Below are positions 1 to 9,336 of a stretch of DNA of 64,000 nucleotides, in pieces. The DNA comes from Prosthecobacter sp. Lineage in GTDB: Bacteria; Verrucomicrobiota; Verrucomicrobiia; Verrucomicrobiales; Verrucomicrobiaceae. A program made the position numbers and the translations under genes. Location of the stretch: assembly GCA_021733925.1 (NCBI GenBank), contig JAIPJY010000024.1, positions 38,318-102,317 on the forward strand, read 5' to 3'. A model generated the notes under the pieces. That model saw only the letters and a program-made list of their open reading frames with translations. It ran no database searches and was not told the DNA's origin. Numbering within the stretch: the first letter of the stretch is position 1; each line of letters begins with the position of its first letter.

Positions 1-268
1 CTCCGGAGGTGACCAGATTGAGAAACTCCTCATTGTAATAGAGAACATTGCTGACGATCGGATCGTTGGCGATCACCTTCTGCCTGCCGACAGGCGCAGC
101 GGTCAGACCGCCTCCGCGCTTGGTGATAAAAATGTCATCGGCAAGGGCATTGAGCTTGGCGGCGTTGGCCAAGTCAACGTAGCCTTTGATCACGCTATAC
201 CCGTCAGATTCGATATTCTGACAGTGGGTTTTGATGCTGTCTTCGGACAATGTGCTGGTGAAGTTCAT
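1..268 (-). CDS. Phytanoyl-CoA dioxygenase-like protein, N-terminal part (cut by window edge)
   Basis: The open frame starts at an ATG at 268 and runs off the left edge, so only the first 89 residues are visible. It reads MNFTSTLSEDSIK, then a segment containing DGYSVIKGYVD and later NVLYYNEEFLNL. The 'DGY.VIKG' opening followed by an amphipathic helix is typical of the N-terminus of PhyH-type Fe(II)/2-oxoglutarate dioxygenases found in polysaccharide and natural-product loci. The metal ligands would lie outside the window, so activity cannot be judged. It follows the aminotransferase gene on the same strand with a gap of about 40 bases and probably belongs to the same transcript. The family call is by resemblance of the N-terminus only. 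Confidence 0.6.
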   Translation of the reverse strand, partial: MNFTSTLSEDSIKTHCQNIESDGYSVIKGYVDLANAAKLNALADDIFITKRGGGLTAAPVGRQKVIANDPIVSNVLYYNEEFLNLVTSG

Positions 269-311
269 CGTGTATTTTGGCTGAATGGTGGAGCTTGTTC
301 CAAGATGAAAG

Positions 312-1427
312 TCATTTGACCAGTCCGCGGATGATGTCGCACACACGCTCCAAATCAGCAACGCTGACACCGCTTCCAGTGGGCAGGCAAAAGAGTCTCT
401 GAACCAGCCTCTCGGTTTCCGGCAAGTTCCTGCCAGCTTCGGGATAAAGGCTCAGATAAGGCTCCATGCGATGGCAGCCCGGGAAAAAGTAGCGCCGGGC
501 AATGACTCCCTGCTCGTGAAGACGGCGAACCAGTTCGTCGCGGCTGATACCGGCAATCTCTGAGTCGAGCTCCACGACGATGTACTGGAAGTTGCATTTC
601 CCGGTCTCATCGTAAGACATCACGGTGAGTCCGGGCAGATCGGAAAGCCGTTCCCGATAGCGGTGATAATGCGCACGGTTGATGTCAATAAACTCATCCA
701 GGCTTTCCAAATTGGTGAGCCCCATGGCGGCGGAGACTTCGTTCATCTTGCCGTTTGTGCCGATGCTCTCCACCTGATCATAGCCGGTGAAGCCAAAGTT
801 TTTCATCCGGCGGAGCCGCAGGGCCAGATCGTCATTGTTGGTGGACACAATGCCGCCCTCCAGCGTGTTGATAAACTTGGTGGCATGGAAGCTGAAGACT
901 TCGGCGTCGCCGAAACCGCCGATCATGCGTCCGCCATCGGAGCAGGCGAAGGCATGGGCGGCATCAAACAAGAGCTTCAGGCCATGCCTGTCGGCGATTT
1001 GCTGCAGAGCCTCCACATTGCAGGCCCGCCCCCAGAGATGCACACCCATAATGGCCGTGGTTCGCGGCGTGATCAGCGCCTCGACCTTGGAAGGGTCAAT
1101 GTTGTGAGTGAGCGGATCAATGTCACAAAAGACAGGTGTGATCTGCTGCCACTGCAGGGCGTGAGCGGTTGCGATGAAGGTAAAGGAAGGAAGAATGACT
1201 TCGCCGGTGAGGCCAAGCGCACGGATGGCGATCTCCAGGCCAACGGTCGCGTTGCACATGGCCACACAGTGCCTGACGTCAAGCAGGCGGCTCATGGCAG
1301 CCTCGAATTCAAGCACGTATGGTCCGTCATTTGACAGCCATCGACGGTCATAGATGTCATTGACGCGCGCCAAGAACGCCTCACGAGAACCGATGTTGGG
1401 GCGACCAACATATAGTTTATCATTCAT
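312..1427 (-). CDS. DegT/DnrJ/EryC1-type sugar aminotransferase
   Basis: PLP-dependent aminotransferase of the family that converts 4-keto or 3-keto nucleotide sugars to amino sugars. The PLP lysine is Lys184 in the motif FSFHATKFINT, preceded by the FDAAHAF segment whose Asp contacts the pyridine nitrogen. The length of about 371 residues is normal. I chose the ATG at 1427; an in-frame TTG sits directly before it. It is the most downstream enzyme visible in a locus with RmlA and RmlB but no RmlC/RmlD, so the likely substrate is dTDP-4-keto-6-deoxyglucose or a 3-keto isomer, giving an amino-dideoxy sugar that the NeuD-like acyltransferase at 4072-4737 could acylate. The substrate is an inference; the family is clear. 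Confidence 0.9.
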   Translation of the reverse strand: MNDKLYVGRPNIGSREAFLARVNDIYDRRWLSNDGPYVLEFEAAMSRLLDVRHCVAMCNATVGLEIAIRALGLTGEVILPSFTFIATAHALQWQQITPVFCDIDPLTHNIDPSKVEALITPRTTAIMGVHLWGRACNVEALQQIADRHGLKLLFDAAHAFACSDGGRMIGGFGDAEVFSFHATKFINTLEGGIVSTNNDDLALRLRRMKNFGFTGYDQVESIGTNGKMNEVSAAMGLTNLESLDEFIDINRAHYHRYRERLSDLPGLTVMSYDETGKCNFQYIVVELDSEIAGISRDELVRRLHEQGVIARRYFFPGCHRMEPYLSLYPEAGRNLPETERLVQRLFCLPTGSGVSVADLERVCDIIRGLVK

Positions 1428-1452
1428 CAAGCTTGCCAGGTTGGTTTACCGT

Positions 1453-1471
1453 CCGGCCCGTGACGGGCCGG
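1453..1471 (-). terminator. GC-rich hairpin between two genes
   Basis: CCGGCCCG (1453-1460) and CGGGCCGG (1464-1471) form a perfect 8-bp stem with a TGA loop. It lies between the FkbM methyltransferase stop and the aminotransferase start. On the minus strand no T-run follows, so it is not a classical intrinsic terminator; it could be an attenuator, a 3' end stabiliser or a processing site. Confidence 0.45.
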
Positions 1472-1494
1472 CTCATGTGTTTGAACAGGAAGGA

Positions 1495-2205
1495 TTAATC
1501 TTTGCAGAACCTGATGTTGTAGAGTGATTTCTCCTTGGGGATGATGTGACGGCTTACTTCGCTGAAGCCAAAGCCGGTGAGCTTGCTCATCACCACCCCG
1601 AATTTTTCGCTCTCGATGTCTAGCTCAAAAAGAATTCCTTTCACATCCGGACCGGCCAGCGTGTCCGCAGCCCCTTCGATAAACTCAACTTCAGAGCCGT
1701 CGACATCGACCTTCAAGTAACGGGGCGGAGGCAGTCCTGCCGTTTTGATGAAGTCATCCAGGCGAATCACCTGGATTGTCTGCTTTTCCACCGGCTCAAA
1801 GATCAATGCCTGCTTGGAACCGGTATCGACGACCTTATGATGCCCGCCTTCCCAGGGCTGCCCGATGTCCATTGTGGCGGATGCATTCACATTTCCCACG
1901 GCCTTGTTGAAGGCGGTGACGCTGGAGCTGTCGAGGTTGTTCAGCTTGAGATTCTGCTCCAGGGCGCCGTAATTGCGGCTCTCCGGCTCAAAGGAATAGA
2001 CCTTCAGCTTTTTAAGCGCAGCATAGGTTGAGAATCTCCCCTCGCAGGCACCCAGATCGTAGAAGACTTCGCCGGCAGAGGCGTCATCAATGAAATCCAG
2101 GTTCTCGGTTTCATAATTCATCTGGGAGCAAAGCTCCAAAGATCTGTTTGAGGCGAGAAGGGTCATACTGACGCCACGCACAAGTCTTGTAACGGTTTTA
2201 TTCAT
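1495..2205 (-). CDS. FkbM family methyltransferase
   Basis: SAM-dependent O-methyltransferase of the FkbM type, often used to cap or decorate sugars and polyketides. The first SAM motif is FYDLGACEGRFS near residue 50, the acidic end of strand 2 is YSFEPESRNYGALEQN, and the characteristic family block KVDVDGSEVEFIEGA lies near residue 165. The length of 236 residues is typical. It sits between the PhyH-like gene and the aminotransferase on the same strand, consistent with methylation of a polysaccharide sugar. Acceptor unknown. Confidence 0.88.
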   Translation of the reverse strand: MNKTVTRLVRGVSMTLLASNRSLELCSQMNYETENLDFIDDASAGEVFYDLGACEGRFSTYAALKKLKVYSFEPESRNYGALEQNLKLNNLDSSSVTAFNKAVGNVNASATMDIGQPWEGGHHKVVDTGSKQALIFEPVEKQTIQVIRLDDFIKTAGLPPPRYLKVDVDGSEVEFIEGAADTLAGPDVKGILFELDIESEKFGVVMSKLTGFGFSEVSRHIIPKEKSLYNIRFCKD

Positions 2206-2243
2206 AATTATCGAAGGTTGCCGGCCAGGCGGAATTAACGGCT

Positions 2244-3065
2244 CTATGATTTGAATGCAAACGTCCTCTCCAGATCAGAAACCTGAGGGAAGCCGGGGGT
2301 GATGATGTCGTCTTTCGGTTTGTACAAATAGGTATGTGGATAGCGCCTCTTAATGAAAGACTCCTCCGCCAGATCATTGTAGCGGAAGTGACAGGACCAG
2401 CGGATGGAGGGAGTGGTGTTGTTTCCGGAACGATGGATGAGAAACGTGGAGAAAAGCAGGCCGTCGCCAGCGGACACCGGCACCGGGACAAATTCCTCCT
2501 CGGCGATGTCATCCACCACGCCAAAGCTCTCGTCGAGGCGGGTCGAAAGCAGACCGCGAAGATGGCTGCCAGGAACAATTTCCAACGCACCGAGAGGTTT
2601 GTCAATGTCCACCAAAGGCATCCACAGCACTAGGGAATTGAGGGAGCCCTGAATACTGCGCCAGTCCTGATGCGGGGGGGTCTTCCAATAGGCTTCTTTG
2701 GTTGCCAGTTGCCGGCTGTTAAAAAACAAAACAGGACGTGTGCTGATGCATGGCACCTCCATGCCATACGCCCTCATCAGCTCCACCACTCGTTCGTCAA
2801 TCCCCAGGCGATGCAGCGAGACCAGATGTTGTATATGCTTGCCGCAATTGATGAATGCCGCCTGATCCTCAGTAAAAAATCGATACAACGCGGATTCGAA
2901 CTCAGCCTCCGTTGGTGTGGAAACAGCCAGAGTCCCATGGCTCATCAACTGCCGAATGAACACGTCTTTGGCATCCTGGCGGACTTGTTCAACCTCATGG
3001 CGGGAGAAGAGCGAGGGAAGCAGCACAAACCCGTCTTTATTAAAAGCATCTTTATCAATATTCAT
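2244..3065 (-). CDS. Phytanoyl-CoA dioxygenase (PhyH) family protein
   Basis: Fe(II)/2-oxoglutarate-dependent dioxygenase. The facial triad is visible as His132 and Asp134 (PPHQDWRS) and His211 (LIHRSGNN), with a following Arg in the family position for the 2-oxoglutarate carboxylate (SIRWSCHF). The start is taken at the ATG giving MNIDKDAFNKDGF; an in-frame GTG ten codons upstream is possible, but the family normally begins at this helix. Second member of the family in the locus, after the partial gene at the left edge. Likely role is hydroxylation of a sugar or acyl substituent in the cell-surface glycan, by analogy with other polysaccharide clusters; no substrate can be read from the sequence. 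Confidence 0.88.
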   Translation of the reverse strand: MNIDKDAFNKDGFVLLPSLFSRHEVEQVRQDAKDVFIRQLMSHGTLAVSTPTEAEFESALYRFFTEDQAAFINCGKHIQHLVSLHRLGIDERVVELMRAYGMEVPCISTRPVLFFNSRQLATKEAYWKTPPHQDWRSIQGSLNSLVLWMPLVDIDKPLGALEIVPGSHLRGLLSTRLDESFGVVDDIAEEEFVPVPVSAGDGLLFSTFLIHRSGNNTTPSIRWSCHFRYNDLAEESFIKRRYPHTYLYKPKDDIITPGFPQVSDLERTFAFKS

Positions 3066-3113
3066 CAGATGTGTTTCACTTGTTGGTTGCTGCACTCGAA
3101 TTCACGGCCGGGA

Positions 3114-4061
3114 TCACTGGGTCTGAACGGCATAGCCGAAGCCTGTCTTCCCAAAACCGTTTCCATTGTAAAACATATGAAGTTTCCCTGCGACATCGAC
3201 GACATGCGGGTAGGCGACCATGAATGAATCCCAGCCATCAGGGCTCACGTCGATTCCTGCAGACTGGTCCTGGCGCTCCCATTTGATTCCATCCTGAGAA
3301 CGGGCAATTCCTATGCGGTAGCTGAGCAGCGAGTTATCCCGATAGTCTCGATGGCTCCTGTAGGAATACCACATCAAGTAGCCGTCTGGCTGCTTCAAAA
3401 CGGAAGCCCGTACAATCCCGCCTTCCTCATCGTTCGCATAGTCAATCGCAACGATGCCCTCTCTCCTCCAGTTGATGCCATCGGAGGATTCTGCGTATTT
3501 GAGATTATACCGCGGTTCGAGCTTGCCGTGAACGGTCACCCATTCCGTGCATGAGAGATACCAGTTACGCCAGATTCCGTTCTCAATGTGGATGCATGAA
3601 GTGGCGCAGAAAAACGGCTCTGAAGCCGTGCGGTCCATAATCGGCCCGTCATAAAGCTTGCGATATGTGTCTCCGTTGTCGTCGCTGACAGCCAGCCCTA
3701 TGGAATTGTGATAGGGAACTGTATTCCGCACATTCCACCCGATATAATACAGATACTTCAGGCCACCATGCGATAGAACCCATGACGGCATGATGCCACA
3801 ATCGTCAAATGATCCAGGGGTTCCAAGCTCCAAAATGGGAGTCTGGCAGACATTCAGGACTTCATTCGGCCTGGAAGAGGCCACATCAATGTAGCTTGTG
3901 CGACTCAGATTTCCCGCATCCCGGGTGCTGTAATAGATACGAAGCCTGCTCTCATCAAGAACGTCCACGGTAGGTATCTGCGCATGTGACTTCGCCCATG
4001 GCAGAGTGCCATCGACATTATAAATCAGCCCTTCTTTCCGCCACGTTTTTGAATTAATCAT
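3114..4061 (-). CDS. Five-bladed beta-propeller glycosidase-like protein
   Basis: About 315 residues from the ATG at 4061 (MINSKTWRKEG). An earlier in-frame start overlaps the upstream acyltransferase by 62 bases and looks less likely. Repeating blade motifs such as SIGLAVSDDNGDTY, LKYAESSDGINWRREG and RIGIARSQDGIKWERQD are typical of the GH43/GH32/GH130-like propeller superfamily ('S.DG..W'). There is no signal peptide, so it would act in the cytoplasm or be a structural or binding relative. It lies ten bases after the NeuD-like acyltransferase. In sugar loci such proteins are often annotated only as glycosyl hydrolase-like; I cannot identify catalytic acids with confidence. Confidence 0.7.
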   Translation of the reverse strand: MINSKTWRKEGLIYNVDGTLPWAKSHAQIPTVDVLDESRLRIYYSTRDAGNLSRTSYIDVASSRPNEVLNVCQTPILELGTPGSFDDCGIMPSWVLSHGGLKYLYYIGWNVRNTVPYHNSIGLAVSDDNGDTYRKLYDGPIMDRTASEPFFCATSCIHIENGIWRNWYLSCTEWVTVHGKLEPRYNLKYAESSDGINWRREGIVAIDYANDEEGGIVRASVLKQPDGYLMWYSYRSHRDYRDNSLLSYRIGIARSQDGIKWERQDQSAGIDVSPDGWDSFMVAYPHVVDVAGKLHMFYNGNGFGKTGFGYAVQTQ

Positions 4062-4071
4062 GACAGAAGGG

Positions 4072-4737
4072 TTAGGACCTGAGATCCATGCTGGAAATTT
4101 TTGCCTTTTCCGCGGGATTTCCTTTATAAACACCCCAGGCCTCGGTGCTGCGCATCACGGATGAGGCCATGGCAACAAAGGTGCCTTGTGCAATTGTCAG
4201 GCCGTCTCTGATGGTGGAATTGACTCCAAAGAAGCAGTTACGCTCAACCACACAGTGTCCTGACAACACCACATGGGATGTGAAAAAGGTATGATCGCCG
4301 ATGGTGCTGTGGTGGCCTATGTGATTGCCGCTCCACAGGACAACATTATCGCCGATTTGCACAAACGGCTGGATTGTGTTGTCTTCCAGAATGAAGCAGT
4401 TGCGACCGATTCGGACATTGCCAAACGACGTCGCCTTGGAACTCACGTAGCTGATCAAATCATAACCCAAGGCCACGATCTGATCGTAAACCTTTTCTCT
4501 CAGCGTGCTCATCTTCCTCGGAGCCATGGGAGCAAAGAAGGAAAACTCAGATGACGGCCAGTGCTCGGCCACCTGACTAAAGGGAACAACGGGCAGCCCT
4601 TCAAAGACAGGATCTCCTTGAGGCATGTATTCGTCGGAAACTGAAAATCCGATGACTTCATGCTCAGAATCAGTGCTCAGGTAATAATGAGCAAGTGAGG
4701 CAAAATCAGCCAGACCAAATATGATAACCTTAGCCAT
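4072..4737 (-). CDS. NeuD/PglD-type sugar O- or N-acyltransferase
   Basis: Hexapeptide-repeat acyltransferase of 221 residues. The N-terminal third (KVIIFGLADFASLAHYYL) is the small Rossmann-like PglD_N domain that binds the nucleotide sugar. The second half shows left-handed beta-helix hexapeptides, for example GNVRIGRNCFILEDN and NHIGHHSTIGDHTFF, with the His of the 'GHHS' turn in the position of the catalytic base. This architecture fits acetylation of a 4-amino-4,6-dideoxy sugar, matching the aminotransferase in the same locus. It begins eight bases after the methyltransferase stop. Confidence 0.87.
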   Translation of the reverse strand: MAKVIIFGLADFASLAHYYLSTDSEHEVIGFSVSDEYMPQGDPVFEGLPVVPFSQVAEHWPSSEFSFFAPMAPRKMSTLREKVYDQIVALGYDLISYVSSKATSFGNVRIGRNCFILEDNTIQPFVQIGDNVVLWSGNHIGHHSTIGDHTFFTSHVVLSGHCVVERNCFFGVNSTIRDGLTIAQGTFVAMASSVMRSTEAWGVYKGNPAEKAKISSMDLRS

Positions 4738-4745
4738 TCAAAAAT

Positions 4746-5396
4746 CTATTGGTTAGCAGTTTTGTAAATGTACACAGTGTATTCATATAGGCCGTAATCA
4801 TGACGCACGACAAAATGTCGGCTCAGTTTGCGACCGATCATTTCCGACATTGCGTCCATCGACAAATGGAAGAGATCGGGCCTTTCCCAATCGACGATTT
4901 TACTCATCACATTGAATGCCATCCCCTTGGCGGTCATCTCAAAAACCTTCACGAGCAATGTTTCGGTGAATTTGAGCATTTCTTCCTGCGAAAGACTCAG
5001 TTTTTCCGTGAGCACACCATTCATCACAACATAATCAAACGGGGGAACGGCGGGCTTGTCCGTTAAAATGTTGTTGCAGTAAAAGCTGCACTTTGGGTAT
5101 TTTTCGGAAGCAGTTTTGATGCAGCTTTCGGACACATCCATCCCGGAGTATTGAATCCAATCGCGCTTTGTCCTGCCGATATGATCCATGAGCTGCGCAG
5201 AGCCGCAGCCAAAATCCAGCAAAGTCGTCGTCTGGCCCACGCTGTCTTTCGGGATGATGCCGAGCATCACCTCATAACGTTTCAACACATCTGACTCTTT
5301 TGGCCAGTCGGCACCCCGAAATGTGTCGCCAAACTCCGCGAAGACCTTCTCATAATGCTCCGCAATAACGAGAGCACTTTGGATTTCATCTTGCAT
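4746..5396 (-). CDS. Class I SAM-dependent methyltransferase
   Basis: 216-residue methyltransferase. Motif I is LLDFGCGSAQLMDHI, followed by the acidic loop YSGMDVSESCIKTA and motif IV in PPFDYVVMNGVLTEKL. The short cap after the Rossmann core suggests a small-molecule substrate. It leads the six-gene downstream part of the polysaccharide locus after a 224-base gap. Whether it methylates a sugar, a lipid or something else cannot be read from the sequence. Confidence 0.8.
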   Translation of the reverse strand: MQDEIQSALVIAEHYEKVFAEFGDTFRGADWPKESDVLKRYEVMLGIIPKDSVGQTTTLLDFGCGSAQLMDHIGRTKRDWIQYSGMDVSESCIKTASEKYPKCSFYCNNILTDKPAVPPFDYVVMNGVLTEKLSLSQEEMLKFTETLLVKVFEMTAKGMAFNVMSKIVDWERPDLFHLSMDAMSEMIGRKLSRHFVVRHDYGLYEYTVYIYKTANQ

Positions 5397-5620
5397 TAAA
5401 TTTGATTATGAAAACACATTTTTAGCCAGGGATTGCACAGCCATGTAAAGCGCCATGCAGAAGAAGATTTTTTCACAGCGTCAGCGCTAAAGCAAGCGGC
5501 AAATTGGGCTCTTTCCAGCCCGCCTATGCAAGGCTTGTGCAAACGCGGGTAACGGCTGTTCTCCCCTGCCGTCTTGCATTCACGCCGACCTCCAGCGCAA
5601 CCGCAGTTGGCTGAATGATT
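5397..5620. other. Longest intergenic gap in the polysaccharide locus
   Basis: 224 bases between the wbqC stop and the methyltransferase start, both on the minus strand. I see no open frame, tRNA or strong hairpin. It probably holds the promoter or leader for the downstream genes, but no convincing -35/-10 pair stands out. Confidence 0.5.
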
Positions 5621-6355
5621 TCAAGAGTTATGTTTGGCAGACGAGGAGTCGCTGGCTTCGACCCAAAAAGTGTTTGCGGCCTGCCGCAGCAACTGCTGGG
5701 AGTTGTACATCATCAAATCGAGAATGGAAAGCACGGGACCTTCGTCAACCGCCGCTTCGAGCTGCAGATTATGCAGCTCAGGCTTGAGGAACTGGAGCTC
5801 CACCCCCGCTGTGCTAAACACGGGGGTGTCATACAAGTCGCGCCCCCCCGGCGGATTGACATAAACATCTGCCCCCTCCCTGAGGCAGATGTCGAGAATG
5901 CGGTGCTGGCCCTTCAGCTCCCCCTTGGGGTGAATGCTTGATGAGGGCACAAACTGCGTGGCCAGTCCCAACCATGCGGCTACCTCCTGCAAATTTTGGC
6001 TCAAAAACTGGGACAGATTTCCAGAGGCCGCGGACAAAAACGCCTGAAACAGCGGGAAAACTTCAGCGTAGCAGGGGGCCTTGGAATAGGTCGTTGAGAT
6101 GGTGCGCTCCAAAGTCCGCTTCCAACCATCATCGGGCTTGATGTCCAGCTCACATATCAACCGGTTCTGGCTGGCTCCGATCAATGGGAGGGTGAACCAT
6201 GCAGGGCCTTGAGTTGTGCGCAGGCGGTTCCGGTTGATCCAGCCTCGATTGATATAATTGACGTCATCCAAAAATACGAACCGGTCCGCGGCCGCCATCA
6301 GTTGGAAATAACCAATGTAAGGCAGAAAATAGGGCTGCATGACGGCGAGACGCAT
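5621..6355 (-). CDS. WbqC family protein
   Basis: 244 residues from the ATG at 6355, giving MRLAVMQPYFLPYIGYFQL, which is the canonical WbqC opening; the longer in-frame extension upstream would run into rmlA and is not supported. Other family blocks are FVFLDDVNYINRGWINRNR near residue 40 and VYVNPPGGRDLYDT in the last third. WbqC proteins occur in O-antigen and amino-sugar loci beside DegT aminotransferases; their biochemical role is poorly defined. It begins 11 bases after rmlA, so the two are very likely co-transcribed. Confidence 0.88.
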   Translation of the reverse strand: MRLAVMQPYFLPYIGYFQLMAAADRFVFLDDVNYINRGWINRNRLRTTQGPAWFTLPLIGASQNRLICELDIKPDDGWKRTLERTISTTYSKAPCYAEVFPLFQAFLSAASGNLSQFLSQNLQEVAAWLGLATQFVPSSSIHPKGELKGQHRILDICLREGADVYVNPPGGRDLYDTPVFSTAGVELQFLKPELHNLQLEAAVDEGPVLSILDLMMYNSQQLLRQAANTFWVEASDSSSAKHNS

Positions 6356-6366
6356 TTCGGTGTCTT

Positions 6367-7236
6367 TTAAATGGTGGAGGCGAGCCGAAGCAAATACTGG
6401 GAGTATGGATTCCCCCCCATCTCCGCAGCTGCTGCACACAGGTCAGCTTTGCCAATCCAGCCAGCCTGAAAGGCAATTTCCTCCAGGCAGGCCACCAGGT
6501 ATCCTTGATGTTCTTGAATGGTTCGGATGAACTGGGAGGCTTCAAGGAGCGATTCAAAAGTGCCGGTGTCCAGCCAGGTGTGTCCACGCCCAAGCTGCTC
6601 CACATGCAACCGGCCCCGCGTCAGATACTCCTGATTGATCGAGGTGATTTCAAGTTCGCCCCGGGCCGAAGGTTTGACAGCTTTCGCTATCGACACCACA
6701 TCACTGTCATAAAAATACAATCCGGTGACAGCGAAGTTGGATTTTGGGTGAGAGGGTTTTTCCTCGATGGATTTGGCATCCCCATTGGCATCAAATTCCA
6801 CCACACCAAAACGCTGAGGATCGTTCACCTGGTAGCCAAAAATGGTCGCACCGCTACGGCGTACCGCAGCGGCCTGGAGCTTGGGCGAGAAGCCCTGCCC
6901 ATAAAAGAGATTGTCTCCGAGAACGAGGGCCGTGCAGTCTCCCGCGATGAAGTCTTCTCCAATGAGAAATGCCTGCGCCAGACCTTCAGGACGCGGCTGT
7001 TCTGCAAAACTTAGTTTGATGCCAAAGCGTGAACCATCCCCCAGGAGGCGCTTGTAAAGGGGCAGGTCCTCCGGGGTCGATATCACTAGAATTTCGCGAA
7101 TCCCGGCGAGCATCAGCACCGAAAGAGGGTAGTAGATCATCGGCTTGTCATAAACGGGCAGCAACTGCTTGCTGACAGCCTGACTGACGGGACGCAAACG
7201 GGACCCGGATCCACCGGCGAGGAGAATGCCTTTCAT
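6367..7236 (-). CDS. rfbA: Glucose-1-phosphate thymidylyltransferase
   Basis: Makes dTDP-glucose from glucose-1-phosphate and dTTP, the first step of dTDP-sugar synthesis. The nucleotide-binding signature is [19 protein letters not shown] at residues 1-19, followed by [20 protein letters not shown]; the metal-binding [11 protein letters not shown] lies near residue 110 and [20 protein letters not shown] near residue 160. 289 residues, the usual length. It lies seven bases after rfbB on the same strand. Confidence 0.97.
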   Translation of the reverse strand: MKGILLAGGSGSRLRPVSQAVSKQLLPVYDKPMIYYPLSVLMLAGIREILVISTPEDLPLYKRLLGDGSRFGIKLSFAEQPRPEGLAQAFLIGEDFIAGDCTALVLGDNLFYGQGFSPKLQAAAVRRSGATIFGYQVNDPQRFGVVEFDANGDAKSIEEKPSHPKSNFAVTGLYFYDSDVVSIAKAVKPSARGELEITSINQEYLTRGRLHVEQLGRGHTWLDTGTFESLLEASQFIRTIQEHQGYLVACLEEIAFQAGWIGKADLCAAAAEMGGNPYSQYLLRLASTI

Positions 7237-7243
7237 AGATGTA

Positions 7244-8323
7244 TTATGGGTGCTCGGTGGCCAGTTTTTTTTCAGCAGTGCCGATTCTCTGCAATCCTTG
7301 GCTGTTCTTCATCAAAATGTCCTGCCACCAGGACTGATGATCCAAATACCAAAGCACCGTCTCTCGAAATCCGTCCTCTCCCGCCACCATGGGCTGCCAG
7401 CCAAGCTCCGTGCGAATTTTTGACGAATCGATGGCATATCTCAGATCATGGCCGGGCCGGTCAGTGACAAAGGTGATGAGGTTTTCACTCGGGGAAGGAG
7501 GCTCGATCAATTCGTCCACGAGCTGGCAAAGCTTTCTGACCAACTCAAGATTGCTCCATTCATTGTTCCCTCCTACATTGTAAGTCTCTCCAACCCTTCC
7601 CTTTTCGAGGACCAGCCGCAGTGCTCTGCAGTGGTCTGACACAGCCAGCCAGTCGCGCACATTCTCGCCCTTACCGTAGACGGGGATCGGCTCACGCCGC
7701 AGGCATTTGAGGATGACCACAGGGATGAGCTTTTCGGGGAACTGGTATGGCCCGTAGTTGTTGGAGCAATTGGTTACCACGACGGGCAGACCATAGGTAT
7801 CGCGCCAGGCCCTGGCCAGGTGATCCGATGCAGCTTTGCTGGCGCTGTAGGGCGAATGCGGCTTGTACGGGGTTGTTTCTGTGAAACCGGGTTCTTCGGT
7901 TTTGAGTGAGCCGAAAACCTCATCGGTCGAAACATGGAGAAACCGGAAGTCCGTATGCTCATGGCCCTGCTTTGCCTGCCAGTGGCGCAGTGAAGACTGA
8001 AGCAGGTTGTAGGTGCCCATCACATTCGTGTGAATGAATTCCTGAGGGCCGTCAATCGAGCGATCCACATGGCTTTCAGCCGCCAGATGCATGACCGCAT
8101 TAATGCCAAACTGCTTGAAGACCGCCTCCACGGCTTCAGCGTTGTTGATGTCCGCTTTTACAAAATGGTGCCTGGAATGATCGAATACGCCCTCCAGCGA
8201 ACTTAGATTTCCCGCGTAAGTCAGCTTGTCGAGATTAATGATATCGTGGTCTGTTTCCAAAATCAGCTGGCGAACCAGATTGGCTCCAATAAAACCGGCC
8301 CCTCCTGTAACTAAGATGGTCAT
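7244..8323 (-). CDS. rfbB: dTDP-glucose 4,6-dehydratase
   Basis: Converts dTDP-glucose to dTDP-4-keto-6-deoxyglucose with bound NAD. The Rossmann motif GGAGFIG is at residues 7-13, the [12 protein letters not shown] block is near residue 80, the catalytic VSTDEVFG lies near residue 130, and the YSASK motif supplies Tyr and Lys. 359 residues, normal for extended SDR dehydratases. RmlC and RmlD are not present in this window, so rhamnose synthesis is not shown; the keto sugar is more likely used by the aminotransferase at 312-1427. Confidence 0.97.
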   Translation of the reverse strand: MTILVTGGAGFIGANLVRQLILETDHDIINLDKLTYAGNLSSLEGVFDHSRHHFVKADINNAEAVEAVFKQFGINAVMHLAAESHVDRSIDGPQEFIHTNVMGTYNLLQSSLRHWQAKQGHEHTDFRFLHVSTDEVFGSLKTEEPGFTETTPYKPHSPYSASKAASDHLARAWRDTYGLPVVVTNCSNNYGPYQFPEKLIPVVILKCLRREPIPVYGKGENVRDWLAVSDHCRALRLVLEKGRVGETYNVGGNNEWSNLELVRKLCQLVDELIEPPSPSENLITFVTDRPGHDLRYAIDSSKIRTELGWQPMVAGEDGFRETVLWYLDHQSWWQDILMKNSQGLQRIGTAEKKLATEHP

Positions 8324-8379
8324 TAATCTGGTTCTATTTTGAATGGATCGTCGGCATGGCTTTCTTTTTCTCCATCAGG

Positions 8380-9336
8380 TCAGAGCCCACACGCTTGGGT
8401 TGCCCGGTAGAAATCCAGGGTGCGGGCAAGGCCTTCCTCCCACGAGACTGTCACTTGGTAGCCCAATGCTTTCTGGGCGGCACTGATATCAGCCAGCGAA
8501 TGCAGAACGTCTCCTGCACGTGCCGGTTCGAACGTTGGCTGCAGTTCCTGGCCAGTCAGCTGGTTGATGTCTTTCACGAGACGGAGCAGGTCAATGGAGT
8601 GCCCGGCGGCCACGTTGAAGACCCTGCCCGCGGCTGTCTCCGCAGGTGCCTCGGCGGCGAGCAGGTTCGCGGAGACGGCGTTGTCCACAAAGGTGAAATC
8701 ACGTGCCTGGCTGCCGTCACCAAAGATCACGGGAGGCTTGCCCTCCAGCATGAAAGTGCAGAACTTCGCGATCACACCGGAATAGGGCGAATCAAAAGCC
8801 TGGCGTGGACCGAAGATGTTGAAGTAGCGCAGAGCTATGGCTTCAAAGCCATAGAGCTGATAAAATAGCTGGCAGTAGCGCTCGCCACCATACTTTTGCA
8901 GCGCGTAGGGCGAAAGCGGCTGAACGGGCAGCCCTTCATGTTTTTCCGGGACGTCTGCGTTTCCGTAGATGGAGGACGAGGATGCAAACATCAGGCGCTT
9001 CACACCCGCATCGCGAGCGGCCAGCAGTACGTTCAGAGTGCCGTCCAAGTTTTGCGCATTGCTCTCAAGCGGCTCAGCGACTGAACGCGGCACCGAGGGA
9101 AGAGCCCCTTGATGAAACACCCAGTCAATACCAGGCATCAGCTTTGCCAGCAGGGCTTGATCGCGAATATCACCCTCGACGAGATCAATCTTATCCCCGG
9201 GCTGTTTCCAATGGAGGTTGGCGGGATTGCCAAGAGAGAGATTGTCCAGCACAGTGACTTCAGCACCTCTGCGACAGAGTGCCTCAGAAATGTGAGAGCC
9301 GATAAAACCTGCACCACCTGTGACGAGAGCTTTCAT
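8380..9336 (-). CDS. NAD-dependent nucleotide-sugar epimerase (UDP-GlcNAc/GlcNAcA 4-epimerase-like)
   Basis: Extended SDR enzyme of 318 residues. It starts [20 protein letters not shown], has SSSSIYGNA as the Ser/Thr catalytic block near residue 120 and YALQKYGGERYC as the Tyr-x-x-x-Lys motif, and ALRYFNIFGPRQ as the substrate-loop signature of GalE-like 4-epimerases. Its start overlaps the stop of the adjacent UDP-HexNAc dehydrogenase gene by four bases. The same pairing (TviB/TviC, WbpO/WbpP) makes UDP-GalNAcA from UDP-GlcNAc, and I infer that role here. An epimerase acting on a non-acetylated sugar cannot be excluded. Confidence 0.85.
   Translation of the reverse strand: MKALVTGGAGFIGSHISEALCRRGAEVTVLDNLSLGNPANLHWKQPGDKIDLVEGDIRDQALLAKLMPGIDWVFHQGALPSVPRSVAEPLESNAQNLDGTLNVLLAARDAGVKRLMFASSSSIYGNADVPEKHEGLPVQPLSPYALQKYGGERYCQLFYQLYGFEAIALRYFNIFGPRQAFDSPYSGVIAKFCTFMLEGKPPVIFGDGSQARDFTFVDNAVSANLLAAEAPAETAAGRVFNVAAGHSIDLLRLVKDINQLTGQELQPTFEPARAGDVLHSLADISAAQKALGYQVTVSWEEGLARTLDFYRATQACGL

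Noticed and set aside
1453-1471. Riboswitch upstream of the aminotransferase
   Set aside because: Only a single short hairpin is present in a 67-base gap; no conserved aptamer pattern could be recognised.
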